DNA from: Actinomadura hibisca NBRC 15177
GTDB lineage: Bacteria; Actinomycetota; Actinomycetes; Streptosporangiales; Streptosporangiaceae
DNA length: 63,847 nt
Assembly: GCF_001552635.1 (NCBI RefSeq)
Contig: NZ_BCRO01000075.1
Location: forward strand, 1-63,847
Reading direction: 5' to 3'
Shown here piece by piece: positions 47,279-54,186 of the stretch. Numbering within the stretch: position 1 is the first letter of the stretch; each line of letters starts with the position of its first letter. Both the position numbers and the translations under genes were made by a program. A model generated the notes under the pieces. It was not told where the DNA came from. It saw only the letters and a program-made list of their open reading frames with translations, and ran no database searches.

Positions 47279-48490
47279 ATGTTCGACATGAAGCTGATGG
47301 TGCAGGTGAAGCTGCTGCCGTCGCCCGAGCAGGAAGCGGCGCTGGCGTCGACCCTGCACGCTTGCAACGAAGCCGCCAACCGGGTTTCCGAGCGGGCTTT
47401 CCAGCAGCGCGTCTATGGCCGCGTCCCGCTGCAGAAACTGGTGTACGCCGACCTCAAAGCCACCGGACTGGCGGCACAGGCGTCACTGCACGTCATCCGC
47501 AAGGTCGCCGACGCGTACACGGTGCTTCATGCCCAGGTGAGTGGCGGCCTGATGCGGGAACGCGGACGCAGGCGCGCGCAGAGCAAGCCGGTGACCTTCC
47601 GGCCGAAGGCTGCGCAGCCATTCGACGACCGCTGCTTGTCCTGGTGGTGGGAGAACAACACGGTCTCCATCTGGACGGTCCAGGGCCGCATCCGTGGAAT
47701 CCCATTCACCGCCACGGCCCGGCAATTGGAGATGTTGACCCGCTACCGAAAAGGAGAGACGGACCTCGTCCACCGTGCGGGCAAGTGGTTCCTGATTGCG
47801 ACCTGCGAGGTCCCCGAGGCGCCCTTGAACGATGAGCCGTCGGACTGGATCGGCATCGACCGCGGGATCGTCAACCTGGTGACGACCAGCGACGGGCGTG
47901 ATCACCAAGGTTCCGGGCTGACCAGGTACCGGCGACGGATGGCCAGGGTTCGGGCCGAGATGCAGTCCAAGGGGACCAAGTCGGCCAAGCGGAAGTTGCA
48001 GAGCCGGGCGCGCCGGGAGGCTCGGCACGCGTCGTGCGTCAATCACAGAATCGCCAAAGAGATCGTGGCCGATGCCCAACGCACCGGGCGCGGGATCGCC
48101 GTGGAGAATCTGCGCGGCATCCGCGACCGGATACGGCTCAGGCGGCACCAGCGGGCCATGCTCTCTCGATGGCCGTACCACCAGATCGTGGCCTACCTGG
48201 CCTACAAGGCACTCCGGGCGGGTGTGCCGTTCGTTCAGGTGGATGCGGCCTACACGTCCCAGACCTGCCCGAGATGCGGGCATGTCTCCCGCCGGAACCG
48301 TCCTCGCCGGGACGACTTCCGTTGCCAGGTCTGCGGGCTCGCTGGCCCGTCGGACCACATCGCCGCTGTCAACGTGCGCCAACGCGCCAGAGTGGCCTGG
48401 GTTTTTGTCAATGCGCCTGATGCAGCCGAGGAATCGGGGCGCGAGCCCCGTCGAGCCGCAAGCACGCAACCGCCAGTTGCGAGCAGTTGA
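47279..48490 (+). CDS. tnpB: RNA-guided endonuclease TnpB (IS605/IS1341-type)
   Basis: 403 residues. N-terminal MKLMVQVKLLPSPEQEAAL and a helical region typical of TnpB. The RuvC nuclease triad is complete: D194 (GIDRGIVN), E276 (AVENLRGIR) and D359 (PSDHIAAVNV). A zinc finger has C330/C333 (CPRCG) and C349/C352 (CQVCG). TnpB nucleases use an omega RNA from the element's 3' end to cut DNA and help retain the transposon. No TnpA transposase is nearby (IS1341-like, non-autonomous). It sits 99 bp after tRNA-Ile; codon usage is less GC3-biased than neighbours, consistent with transfer. Confidence 0.93.
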   Translation: MFDMKLMVQVKLLPSPEQEAALASTLHACNEAANRVSERAFQQRVYGRVPLQKLVYADLKATGLAAQASLHVIRKVADAYTVLHAQVSGGLMRERGRRRAQSKPVTFRPKAAQPFDDRCLSWWWENNTVSIWTVQGRIRGIPFTATARQLEMLTRYRKGETDLVHRAGKWFLIATCEVPEAPLNDEPSDWIGIDRGIVNLVTTSDGRDHQGSGLTRYRRRMARVRAEMQSKGTKSAKRKLQSRARREARHASCVNHRIAKEIVADAQRTGRGIAVENLRGIRDRIRLRRHQRAMLSRWPYHQIVAYLAYKALRAGVPFVQVDAAYTSQTCPRCGHVSRRNRPRRDDFRCQVCGLAGPSDHIAAVNVRQRARVAWVFVNAPDAAEESGREPRRAASTQPPVASS

Positions 48491-48525
48491 CGTCCACGTA
48501 CGCCCTACCGAGCAGTTTCTACTGC
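48435..48525 (+). ncRNA. Candidate omega RNA / right end of TnpB element
   Basis: Three hairpins follow each other from the tnpB 3' end: CGGGGC-GCGA-GCCCCG (48435-48450), GCAAC-CGCCA-GTTGC (48466-48480) and GCAGT-TTCT-ACTGC (48512-48525). Omega RNAs of TnpB overlap the ORF end in this way. The guide boundary is not determinable by eye. Confidence 0.45.
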
Positions 48526-48576
48526 GCAGATGAATAACAGGAGGTTGATCGTGCCGTCGAGGTTCAGGATGGGCCG

Positions 48577-48843
48577 CTAGAAGGCGCCGGGCTCGCCCTG
48601 TTCGGGGACGACGGCGGGCCTGGTGAGGCCCGCCGGGACCAGCAGGAACACCTTGGGGCCGAGCCGGTCCATGTCGCCGCCGCGCCCGAACACCAGTCCT
48701 GCGGCGAAGTCGATGAACTGCCTGGCCACGTCGTCGGGCAGGGCGGTGAGGTCCATGACGACGGGGACCCGTTTGTTGCGGAAGAAGTGGCCGACGTGCA
48801 GCGCCTCGTTGTAGTCGCGAGGCCGGAGAGTCTTGACGATCAC
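48577..48843 (-). CDS. Short SepF-like protein
   Basis: 88 residues comprising only the SepF core: VKTLRPRDYNEALHVGHFFRNKRVPVVMDLTALPDDVARQFIDFAAGLVFGRGGDMDRLGPKVFLLVP. SepF anchors FtsZ at the division site; full proteins (about 140-200 residues) have an N-terminal membrane-binding helix and a linker, both missing here. It is away from the ftsZ cluster. GTG 48843 has GGGGGAG upstream. A paralogue with a modified role is likely; streptomycetes also carry extra SepF-like proteins. Confidence 0.85.
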   Translation of the reverse strand: MIVKTLRPRDYNEALHVGHFFRNKRVPVVMDLTALPDDVARQFIDFAAGLVFGRGGDMDRLGPKVFLLVPAGLTRPAVVPEQGEPGAF

Positions 48844-49255
48844 CTGGTCAGTCTCCCCCAGCGCTCCCGCACGTCAAGGCCGTTCGGCCGACATCGTTGT
48901 CGGTGGGAGCCGAAGAGCGACGGGCGGAAGACCGGCGCGCTGGACCCGCTGGCGGCCGGTCAGGTGGTGGACTTGTCCTCGGCATGGGGCGGGTGTTGAT
49001 GGGTGGGGATGGGCGTGGCGCACGCTTACGGGAATGGTTGTTCTTCCGCTGGTAGGGCCAGGGGCAGAATTCGTCCACAGGGTGTGGATAAAAGGCGGTG
49101 GCAGGCATTGTGCTTTCTCGCGACGGCGGGCACGACCGACACTGGGCGGCTGCATGAGGAGTCCCGCCCGTAGGGGAAAGGTAGGGGTGTCCCTACCTCG
49201 GTTCGGGGGCGTTCCCTGATGTCTTGGCGCCTGCTCCGATGGTGCGATCGGATGC
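48844..49255. other. Intergenic region with a DnaA-box pair
   Basis: 412 bp without a supported gene. TCGTCCACA (49071-49079, one mismatch) and TGTGGATAA (49083-49091, perfect) form an inverted pair 3 bp apart. Confidence 0.6.
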
Positions 49256-50461
49256 ATGATGTTCCTGCGGGCGGCGAAGATCTCGGTCGGGGCGATGGTG
49301 GGCGCGGCGTTGGTCGCCGGCATGGTCCAGACGTCTCCGGCGCGGCACGCCGCCGCACGGCTGGGGGCGTCCGAGGAGCACTGGACGGCCGTGTGGGGTG
49401 CGGCTCCGCAGCGGCCCGGCGCGGTGGGCGGTGGTTGGGCGCGCGCGGGGTTCGTCGACGTGTCGGTGCGTCAGGTCGTGCGGGTCTCCGCCGGGGGCGA
49501 GCGGCTGCGGTTGCGGTTGTCGAACCGCTACGGCGACCGGCCGCTGCGCGTGGCGGGGGTCATGGTCGGCCGGTCGGCGGGTGGTTCGGCGGTGCGGCCG
49601 GGGGCGGCGGCGGTGACGTTCGGGCGTGCGGTCGAGACGGTGGTCCCGGCGGGGTCGGAGGCGCTCAGTGATGCGGTGCCGCTGCCGGTCGCGCCGCTGG
49701 AGCGGCTGGCGGTGACGGTGCGGTTCGTCGGGGCGGCCTTCCACGAGCGGGCGGCCGCGCCGTCCTACCGGGCCGCTGGCGATCATCTGGCGGACATCGC
49801 GGGCGACGCCTATCGCGCGTCGTCGCCCTCCTGGTACTTCCTGGCCGGGGTCGAGGTCGCGGGCGGGCCGCGCAGCGCGGCGGTCGTCCTCGGTGACGCG
49901 CCGGCCGACGGGGCGGGGTTCCCCGACCACCTGGCCGAGCGGGTGGCCGCCGAGCGCCGTTCGTGGGCCGTGGTGGACGCGGGGATCGGGGCGAGTCGGC
50001 TGCTGGACGGTCCGGAGTGCGGCGGGGACGGCGGGCTGGACCGGTTCCGGCGGGACGTGCTGGCGCGGCCCGGGGCGCGGGCGGTGCTCGTCCAGCTCGG
50101 GGCCGGTGACATCGTCGATCCGTGCCCGGGGGCGGAGGCGGGCGCTCGGGAGCTCATCGCGGCGCACCGCGAGCTGATCAAGACGGCGCGAGCGCACGGT
50201 GTGAAGGCGATCGGCATGACGTTGCCGCCGCTGGAGGGCGCGCCGAGGTGGACGCCTGGGCGGGAGCGGGTGCGGCGGGAGCTGAACCGCTGGATCCGCG
50301 AGGGCGGCGAGTACGACGCGGTGGTGGACGTGGCCGGGGCGCTGGCCGACCCCGATGATCCGCAGCGGCCGCGGCCCGGCTACGTCGGGTCCGACGGCCT
50401 GACGCCCAACGACGCGGGCCGCCACGCGATCGCGGGCGCCATTGATCCGAAGATGCTCTGA
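49256..50461 (+). CDS. SGNH/GDSL-fold exported protein, catalytic residues lost
   Basis: 401 residues with a signal-peptide-like N-terminus (VGAMVGAALVAGMVQTSPARHAAA), a beta-rich region, then an SGNH-hydrolase-like domain from about 207. Active family members read GDSxxxG, GxND and DGxHPND. Here block I is VVLGDAPADG (Ala215 in place of Ser), block III LGAGDIVD (Gly284 in place of Asn) and block V DGLTPNDAGR (Thr383 in place of His, D380 kept), while block II VVDAGIGASRLL is intact. It is probably a secreted pseudo-hydrolase, possibly carbohydrate- or lipid-binding. Confidence 0.85.
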   Translation: MMFLRAAKISVGAMVGAALVAGMVQTSPARHAAARLGASEEHWTAVWGAAPQRPGAVGGGWARAGFVDVSVRQVVRVSAGGERLRLRLSNRYGDRPLRVAGVMVGRSAGGSAVRPGAAAVTFGRAVETVVPAGSEALSDAVPLPVAPLERLAVTVRFVGAAFHERAAAPSYRAAGDHLADIAGDAYRASSPSWYFLAGVEVAGGPRSAAVVLGDAPADGAGFPDHLAERVAAERRSWAVVDAGIGASRLLDGPECGGDGGLDRFRRDVLARPGARAVLVQLGAGDIVDPCPGAEAGARELIAAHRELIKTARAHGVKAIGMTLPPLEGAPRWTPGRERVRRELNRWIREGGEYDAVVDVAGALADPDDPQRPRPGYVGSDGLTPNDAGRHAIAGAIDPKML

Positions 50462-50512
50462 CCTAGCTATTCAAGTTTGACTAGTGAGGCGGACGCGGCC
50501 TACGCTCCGGGC

Positions 50513-51223
50513 ATGGCGGAGCGGACCATCCCGATCTTTCCCTGCGTGTCCATCCACGAGACCGAGGAGTTCTACCGGGCCCTCGGCTTCGCGACGACCT
50601 CCAAGCAGACCAGCCCCAACCCCTTCATCCAGCTGAGCCGCGGCGGCCTGGTGCTCCAGTTCTACGGCTGGAAGAAGCATGATCCGGCCGCGTCCATGCA
50701 CATGTGCTACGTCGTGACGACGGATGTGGACGAGCTGTACGAGGCGTTCCGGTCCGGCCTGAAGGAGGCGCTGGGCCGGGTCCCGGCGCGGGGGCTGCCG
50801 CGGATCGGCGTCCTCAAGGACATGACCTACGGCGTGCGGCAGTTCCTGATGACCGACCCCAACGGCGTCCAGCTGCGCGTCGGCCAGCCGATCTCCGACG
50901 TCTTCGATCACGGGCCGGTCCCCGAGGAGCGGGTCGCCCGCGCCCTCCACATGGCCGTCCTCATGGCGGACTCGAAGGAGGACCTGCGCTCGGCGACCAC
51001 GATCTTGGACCGCCTGCTGGCCTCCGGCGACCCGCTGACCGGTCCACAGCGTGTGCAGGCCCTGGTGATGAGCGCCGAGGTGGCGCTGCGGCGGGAGGAC
51101 GAGGGCAAGGCGCGGGCCGCGCTGGCGGAGGCGCGTGCCGTCCCGCTGGACGACAAGGAGCGGGAGGGCCTGCGCGACGAGCTGCGGCGCCTGGCGGACC
51201 TGGAAGGGGCCGTCGCGGGCTAG
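50513..51223 (+). CDS. VOC (glyoxalase/bleomycin-resistance-like) domain protein with helical tail
   Basis: 236 residues. Residues about 5-125 form a VOC domain: PIFPCVSIHETEEFYRALGF, then FIQLSRGGLVLQFYGW and QFLMTDPNGVQLRVGQP. The rest (about 140-235) is alpha-helical, Arg/Glu/Ala-rich, like a TPR-type tail, which is uncommon. Members bind or modify small molecules with metal; no specific substrate is evident. ATG 50513 is chosen over TTG 50477 as homology starts there. Confidence 0.85.
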   Translation: MAERTIPIFPCVSIHETEEFYRALGFATTSKQTSPNPFIQLSRGGLVLQFYGWKKHDPAASMHMCYVVTTDVDELYEAFRSGLKEALGRVPARGLPRIGVLKDMTYGVRQFLMTDPNGVQLRVGQPISDVFDHGPVPEERVARALHMAVLMADSKEDLRSATTILDRLLASGDPLTGPQRVQALVMSAEVALRREDEGKARAALAEARAVPLDDKEREGLRDELRRLADLEGAVAG

Positions 51224-51774
51224 GGCGGCGGTCGCCGGGCGCATTGTCGGGTCCGGACGGTCTCGGGCCCTTGTCCGGTGTGTCGACTGGAGTGCGGGGT
51301 CCGTCGCCCACGAAGGTGTCGTGCACAGGACCGGGCCTTCCTGGGGACAGCCTGGGGATGTCCGGTGGGCAACCTCCGTCCACCGGACGCGGCCGGTTGT
51401 GGAGGCGAGTTGCCCACAGGTTGTGCACGGCCTGTGAGCAATGATGTGCGGAGGGCGTCTCAGCCCCTGCTCACAGGGTTTTCCACGGGGTGGACAACTT
51501 CTGGAGGGCCTGGGGAACACCTGGGGAAAGGGCGGTGGACACCGGCGCGGCGCACGAATCACAGGCTGTGCACAGAAGTTATCCACAGCCTGTGGATTCT
51601 GTGGACGGAGCGGGAGCGCCGACCGGGCGGGTCAAGGCTGGGGAAACGTGGTGGACAGCGTGTGCGAAACACCCGTGCAGCTGGGGATTCCGCTGTGGAA
51701 CAACAGGGCGTCCGGCCCCTCCCGCGCTGGTCATCGGCTGTGCATAGCGTTGCCCCCAGCCTGTGGATATCTCC
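51224..51774. other. DnaA-box-rich, gene-free region (origin-like or DnaA-titration candidate)
   Basis: 551 bp without a supported gene. DnaA-box matches: TTATCCACA (51579-51587, perfect); one-mismatch TTGCCCACA (51410-51418), GGTGGACAA (51489-51497), TGTGGATAT (51762-51770) and the TTGTCCCCA-like TGGGGACAG (51342-51350) and TTGCCCCCA (51750-51758); two-mismatch copies at 51319, 51364, 51421, 51433, 51479, 51534, 51566, 51591, 51600 and 51650. Density and style resemble the oriC at 36.3-36.9 kb. No AT-rich unwinding tract is visible. Confidence 0.7.
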
Positions 51775-52410
51775 CTAGGGACGGGTCGCCGCCGCCGCGA
51801 AGCCGCCGAGCATCGCCGTCGCCTCCGGGCCCGGCAGGAGCAGGGTGTGCACCTCGACCGTCACGTCCGCGAACCCCGCGTCCAGCAGCAGTGCCCGGTA
51901 GGCGCGGGCCGAGCGCGGCGCGGTGACGCGGTCGGCGCGGGCGTGCACGACGGCGCGGGTGAGGGCGCCGTCCGCGGCGTCGATCACGAGGGTGTCCCAG
52001 TCCTGGCCGATCAGGACGGCGCGGCCGCCGCGCGCCAGGACGCGCCGCGCCTCGGCCAGTGCCGCCGCCGGATCGGCCAGGTCGTGGAACACCTTGTCGG
52101 CGCGGTAGCCGCCGGCCTCGCCGTCCGCGAGGGGCAGCGCCCCGGCGTCGCCGACGCGCAGGTCGGCACCGGGGTGGCGGGACCGGCCGGTCGCGATCAT
52201 CTGCTCGTCGCGGTCGACGCCGATCGCGGGCACGCCCCGGGCCGACAGTTCGGCGACCGCCCGGCCCGCGCCGCAGCCGACGTCCACGACGGGGCGGTCG
52301 CCCGTCCCGAGGAGGTCGTAGGTGCGGGCGCGCAGTTCCGGAGCGCCGGGCAGCGTGTCGAAGACGTCCAGCAGGGCGGCGAGGGGCGTGGTGTTCTGGG
52401 ATATGGACAT
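51775..52410 (-). CDS. SAM-dependent class I methyltransferase
   Basis: 211 residues. SAM loop VVDVGCGAGRAVAELSARG, acidic GVDRDEQMI, DAGALPLADGEAG and ARRVLARGGRAVLIGQD. The substrate is unknown. ATG 52410 (MSISQNTTPLAALLDVF) is preferred over ATG 52440, because the latter lies within the MerR operator palindrome and overlaps the divergent merR start codon. A TTGACT (52448-52443) with a 19-bp spacer to CAGCAT fits a MerR-activated promoter for this gene. Confidence 0.85.
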   Translation of the reverse strand: MSISQNTTPLAALLDVFDTLPGAPELRARTYDLLGTGDRPVVDVGCGAGRAVAELSARGVPAIGVDRDEQMIATGRSRHPGADLRVGDAGALPLADGEAGGYRADKVFHDLADPAAALAEARRVLARGGRAVLIGQDWDTLVIDAADGALTRAVVHARADRVTAPRSARAYRALLLDAGFADVTVEVHTLLLPGPEATAMLGGFAAAATRP

Positions 52411-52424
52411 GTCCGCGATGCTGC

Positions 52425-52446
52425 GACTTAATGTCGACATGAAGTC
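52425..52446. promoter_or_regulatory. MerR-family operator palindrome
   Basis: GACTTAATGTC joined to GACATGAAGTC: a 22-bp inverted repeat with one mismatched position per arm, centred between 52435 and 52436. It lies between the divergent methyltransferase and MerR genes. Confidence 0.75.
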
Positions 52447-52900
52447 AAGCTCCCTGGGCATCGGCGAGGTCGCCGGGCGCTTCGGGCTCGCCACGCACGT
52501 GTTGCGGCACTGGGAGTCGGTGGGGCTGCTCGCGCCCGCGCGGGCGGCGGGCGACCGGCGGCGGTACGGGGAGGGCGACCTCTACCGGATCGCGACGATC
52601 CTGCGGGCCAAGGAGGCGGGGTTCGGGCTGGACGACATCCGCGAGATGTTCGCGGTGCCCGCCGAGCGGCGCGAGGTGCTGCGCCGTCGCCGCGCCGCGC
52701 TCGTCCGGCGGATCGACGAGGCGCGGGCGTCGCTCGAACTGATCGAGTGCGCCCTGGGGTGCGAACACGACGACTTCACCCGCTGCGCCACCTTCCGGGC
52801 GATGCTCGACGCGTCGGTGGCGGCGCGTCCGGACGGCGCGCGGCGGACACGCCCGGAAGGCGCCCCGCCGACCGCGCGGCCATCTGCGGAGCTGCCGTGA
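52439..52900 (+). CDS. MerR family transcriptional regulator
   Basis: 153 residues. N-terminal MerR wHTH: GIGEVAGRFGLATHVLRHWESVGLLAPARAAGDRRRYGEGDLYRI, then a coiled dimerisation helix (VLRRRRAALVRRIDEARASLELIECAL) and a short C-terminal region with GCEHDDFTRCATF, where two cysteines might ligate metal or sense redox. ATG 52439 is the only nearby start before the HTH, yet it lies inside the operator, so its own transcript must begin upstream within the methyltransferase gene. It likely controls the divergent methyltransferase. Confidence 0.88.
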   Translation: MKSSSLGIGEVAGRFGLATHVLRHWESVGLLAPARAAGDRRRYGEGDLYRIATILRAKEAGFGLDDIREMFAVPAERREVLRRRRAALVRRIDEARASLELIECALGCEHDDFTRCATFRAMLDASVAARPDGARRTRPEGAPPTARPSAELP

Positions 52901-52978
52901 AAAGGGCCTCTGACCTGCGACGGAACCGTCTTGCATGCAGGGAACAGGCGTTCGAGCCGCTGCTAGGGTCGGGGCCCC

Positions 52979-53212
52979 ATGGGGCACCTTCTGAACGAGC
53001 CGATCCGCGCCGAGCACGACCCCGCCGGACGGCTCACGGCGTACGAGTGGCGCGGCGCGCGCTACACCGTGGACGCGGTCCTGAAGACCTACGGCGCGGC
53101 GGCCGACACCCGGATCTACCGGGTGCGGATCACCGGCGCGGCCGGGCCCGCCGTGGCGGAGCTGGGCCGTGACGCCGACCGCTGGCGGCTCCGGCACGTC
53201 TTCTCCGCCTGA
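52979..53212 (+). CDS. Small uncharacterised actinobacterial protein
   Basis: 77 residues beginning MGHLLNEPIRAEHDPAGRLTAYEWRGARYTVDAVLKTY and ending ADRWRLRHVFSA. Pattern of short beta strands with an xYEWRGARYxV core, resembling small all-beta proteins found beside regulators and polymerases in actinobacteria; no confident family. ATG 52979; the ribosome site is weak. Followed by a strong hairpin. Confidence 0.7.
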   Translation: MGHLLNEPIRAEHDPAGRLTAYEWRGARYTVDAVLKTYGAAADTRIYRVRITGAAGPAVAELGRDADRWRLRHVFSA

Positions 53213-53231
53213 CGGTCCGCCGCCCGACCGC

Positions 53232-53260
53232 GACGCCTCCCCGCCGCGCGGGGAGGCGTC
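53232..53260 (+). terminator. Hairpin between small protein and AraC gene
   Basis: GACGCCTCCCCGC pairs perfectly with GCGGGGAGGCGTC around a CGC loop. Its position argues that the AraC gene starts downstream of it. Confidence 0.75.
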
Positions 53261-53273
53261 CCGCTCCGATCGT

Positions 53274-54149
53274 GTGTCCTCCCCGCCCCACCCGGCGCCG
53301 GGCGAGACGGCCGCCTCGCCCGACCGGGCCGTCTGGGCGCGCGTCGAAGGCGTCCAGGGCACGCCGCTGGACCTGATGACCGCCCGGCTCCGGCGGCTGC
53401 ACTACGCCCCGCACGCGCACGAGGAGTTCGCCATCGGCGTCACCACCGCCGGGAGCGAGGTCATGCGCTACCGGGGCGGAATGGTCGGGTCCGGTCCGGG
53501 CGACCTGGTGATCGTCGAGCCGGGCGAGCCGCACACCGGCGGCCCGGCGGGCGCGGAGGGCTTCGCCTACCGCGTGATGTACCCGAGCCCGCGGTTGCTG
53601 GCGGAGGTCGGCCGCCGGATGCCGCACTTCCGCGACCCGATCGTGCGCGACCCGATGCTGGGATGCGAGTTGTGGCGGGCGCACCGGGAGCTGATGCGGG
53701 GCGACGACCCCCTGGAGGGCGAGTCGCGCCTGCTGTGGACATTGTCGGCGCTGGTCGGGCGGCACGCCGAGACCGCCGCGCGGTCCGTCGCGGCCACCGG
53801 ACCCGGCGGCGAGATCGCGCGGCTGGTCGCCGCCCGCCTCGCCGACGAGCTCACCGCGCCGCCCGCCCTCAGCGACCTGGCCGCCGGCCTCGGCCTGTCG
53901 CGCTATCAGGTGCTGCGCGCGTTCCGCGACGCGATGGGCATGCCGCCGTACGCGTGGCTCGCCCAGTACCGGGTCGGGCGGGCCCGCGCCCTGCTGGAGG
54001 CGGGATGGCGGCCCGCCGAGGTCGCCACCGCCGTCGGGTTCGCCGACCAGGCGCACCTGACGCGCTGGTTCCGGCGCGTGCTGGGCGTCACGCCGGGGGT
54101 GTACCGCAACAGCGTTCAAGACGGGCTCCGGCGGCCGTCCCCATACTGA
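53274..54149 (+). CDS. AraC family transcriptional regulator
   Basis: 291 residues from GTG 53274; GTG 53169 would overlap the previous gene and cross the hairpin. N-terminal cupin-like sensor: RLHYAPHAHEEFAIGVTTAGSEVMRYRGG, then PGDLVIVEPGEPHTG. Two C-terminal HTHs: LSDLAAGLGLSRYQVLRAFRDAMGMPPYAWLAQYRVGRAR and PAEVATAVGFADQAHLTRWFRRVLGVTPGVYR. It likely regulates the EamA exporter 37 bp downstream, a common pairing. Confidence 0.92.
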   Translation: MSSPPHPAPGETAASPDRAVWARVEGVQGTPLDLMTARLRRLHYAPHAHEEFAIGVTTAGSEVMRYRGGMVGSGPGDLVIVEPGEPHTGGPAGAEGFAYRVMYPSPRLLAEVGRRMPHFRDPIVRDPMLGCELWRAHRELMRGDDPLEGESRLLWTLSALVGRHAETAARSVAATGPGGEIARLVAARLADELTAPPALSDLAAGLGLSRYQVLRAFRDAMGMPPYAWLAQYRVGRARALLEAGWRPAEVATAVGFADQAHLTRWFRRVLGVTPGVYRNSVQDGLRRPSPY

Positions 54150-54186
54150 ACCGGCGCGCCAGGGCGGCGCACGAGTGGAGGACGCG

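Noticed and set aside
47172..48505. GTACGCCC at the tRNA-Ile 3' end and again at 48498-48505, considered as att sites of an integrative element
   Set aside because: Only 8 bp match, no integrase gene is present, and IS605-type elements do not use such sites.
49256..50461. Annotation as an active GDSL lipase/esterase
   Set aside because: Ser, Asn and His of the family signature are all replaced.
53169..53273. Longer AraC regulator from GTG 53169
   Set aside because: It would overlap the preceding gene and run through a perfect 13-bp hairpin; the added sequence is Pro/Ser low complexity.
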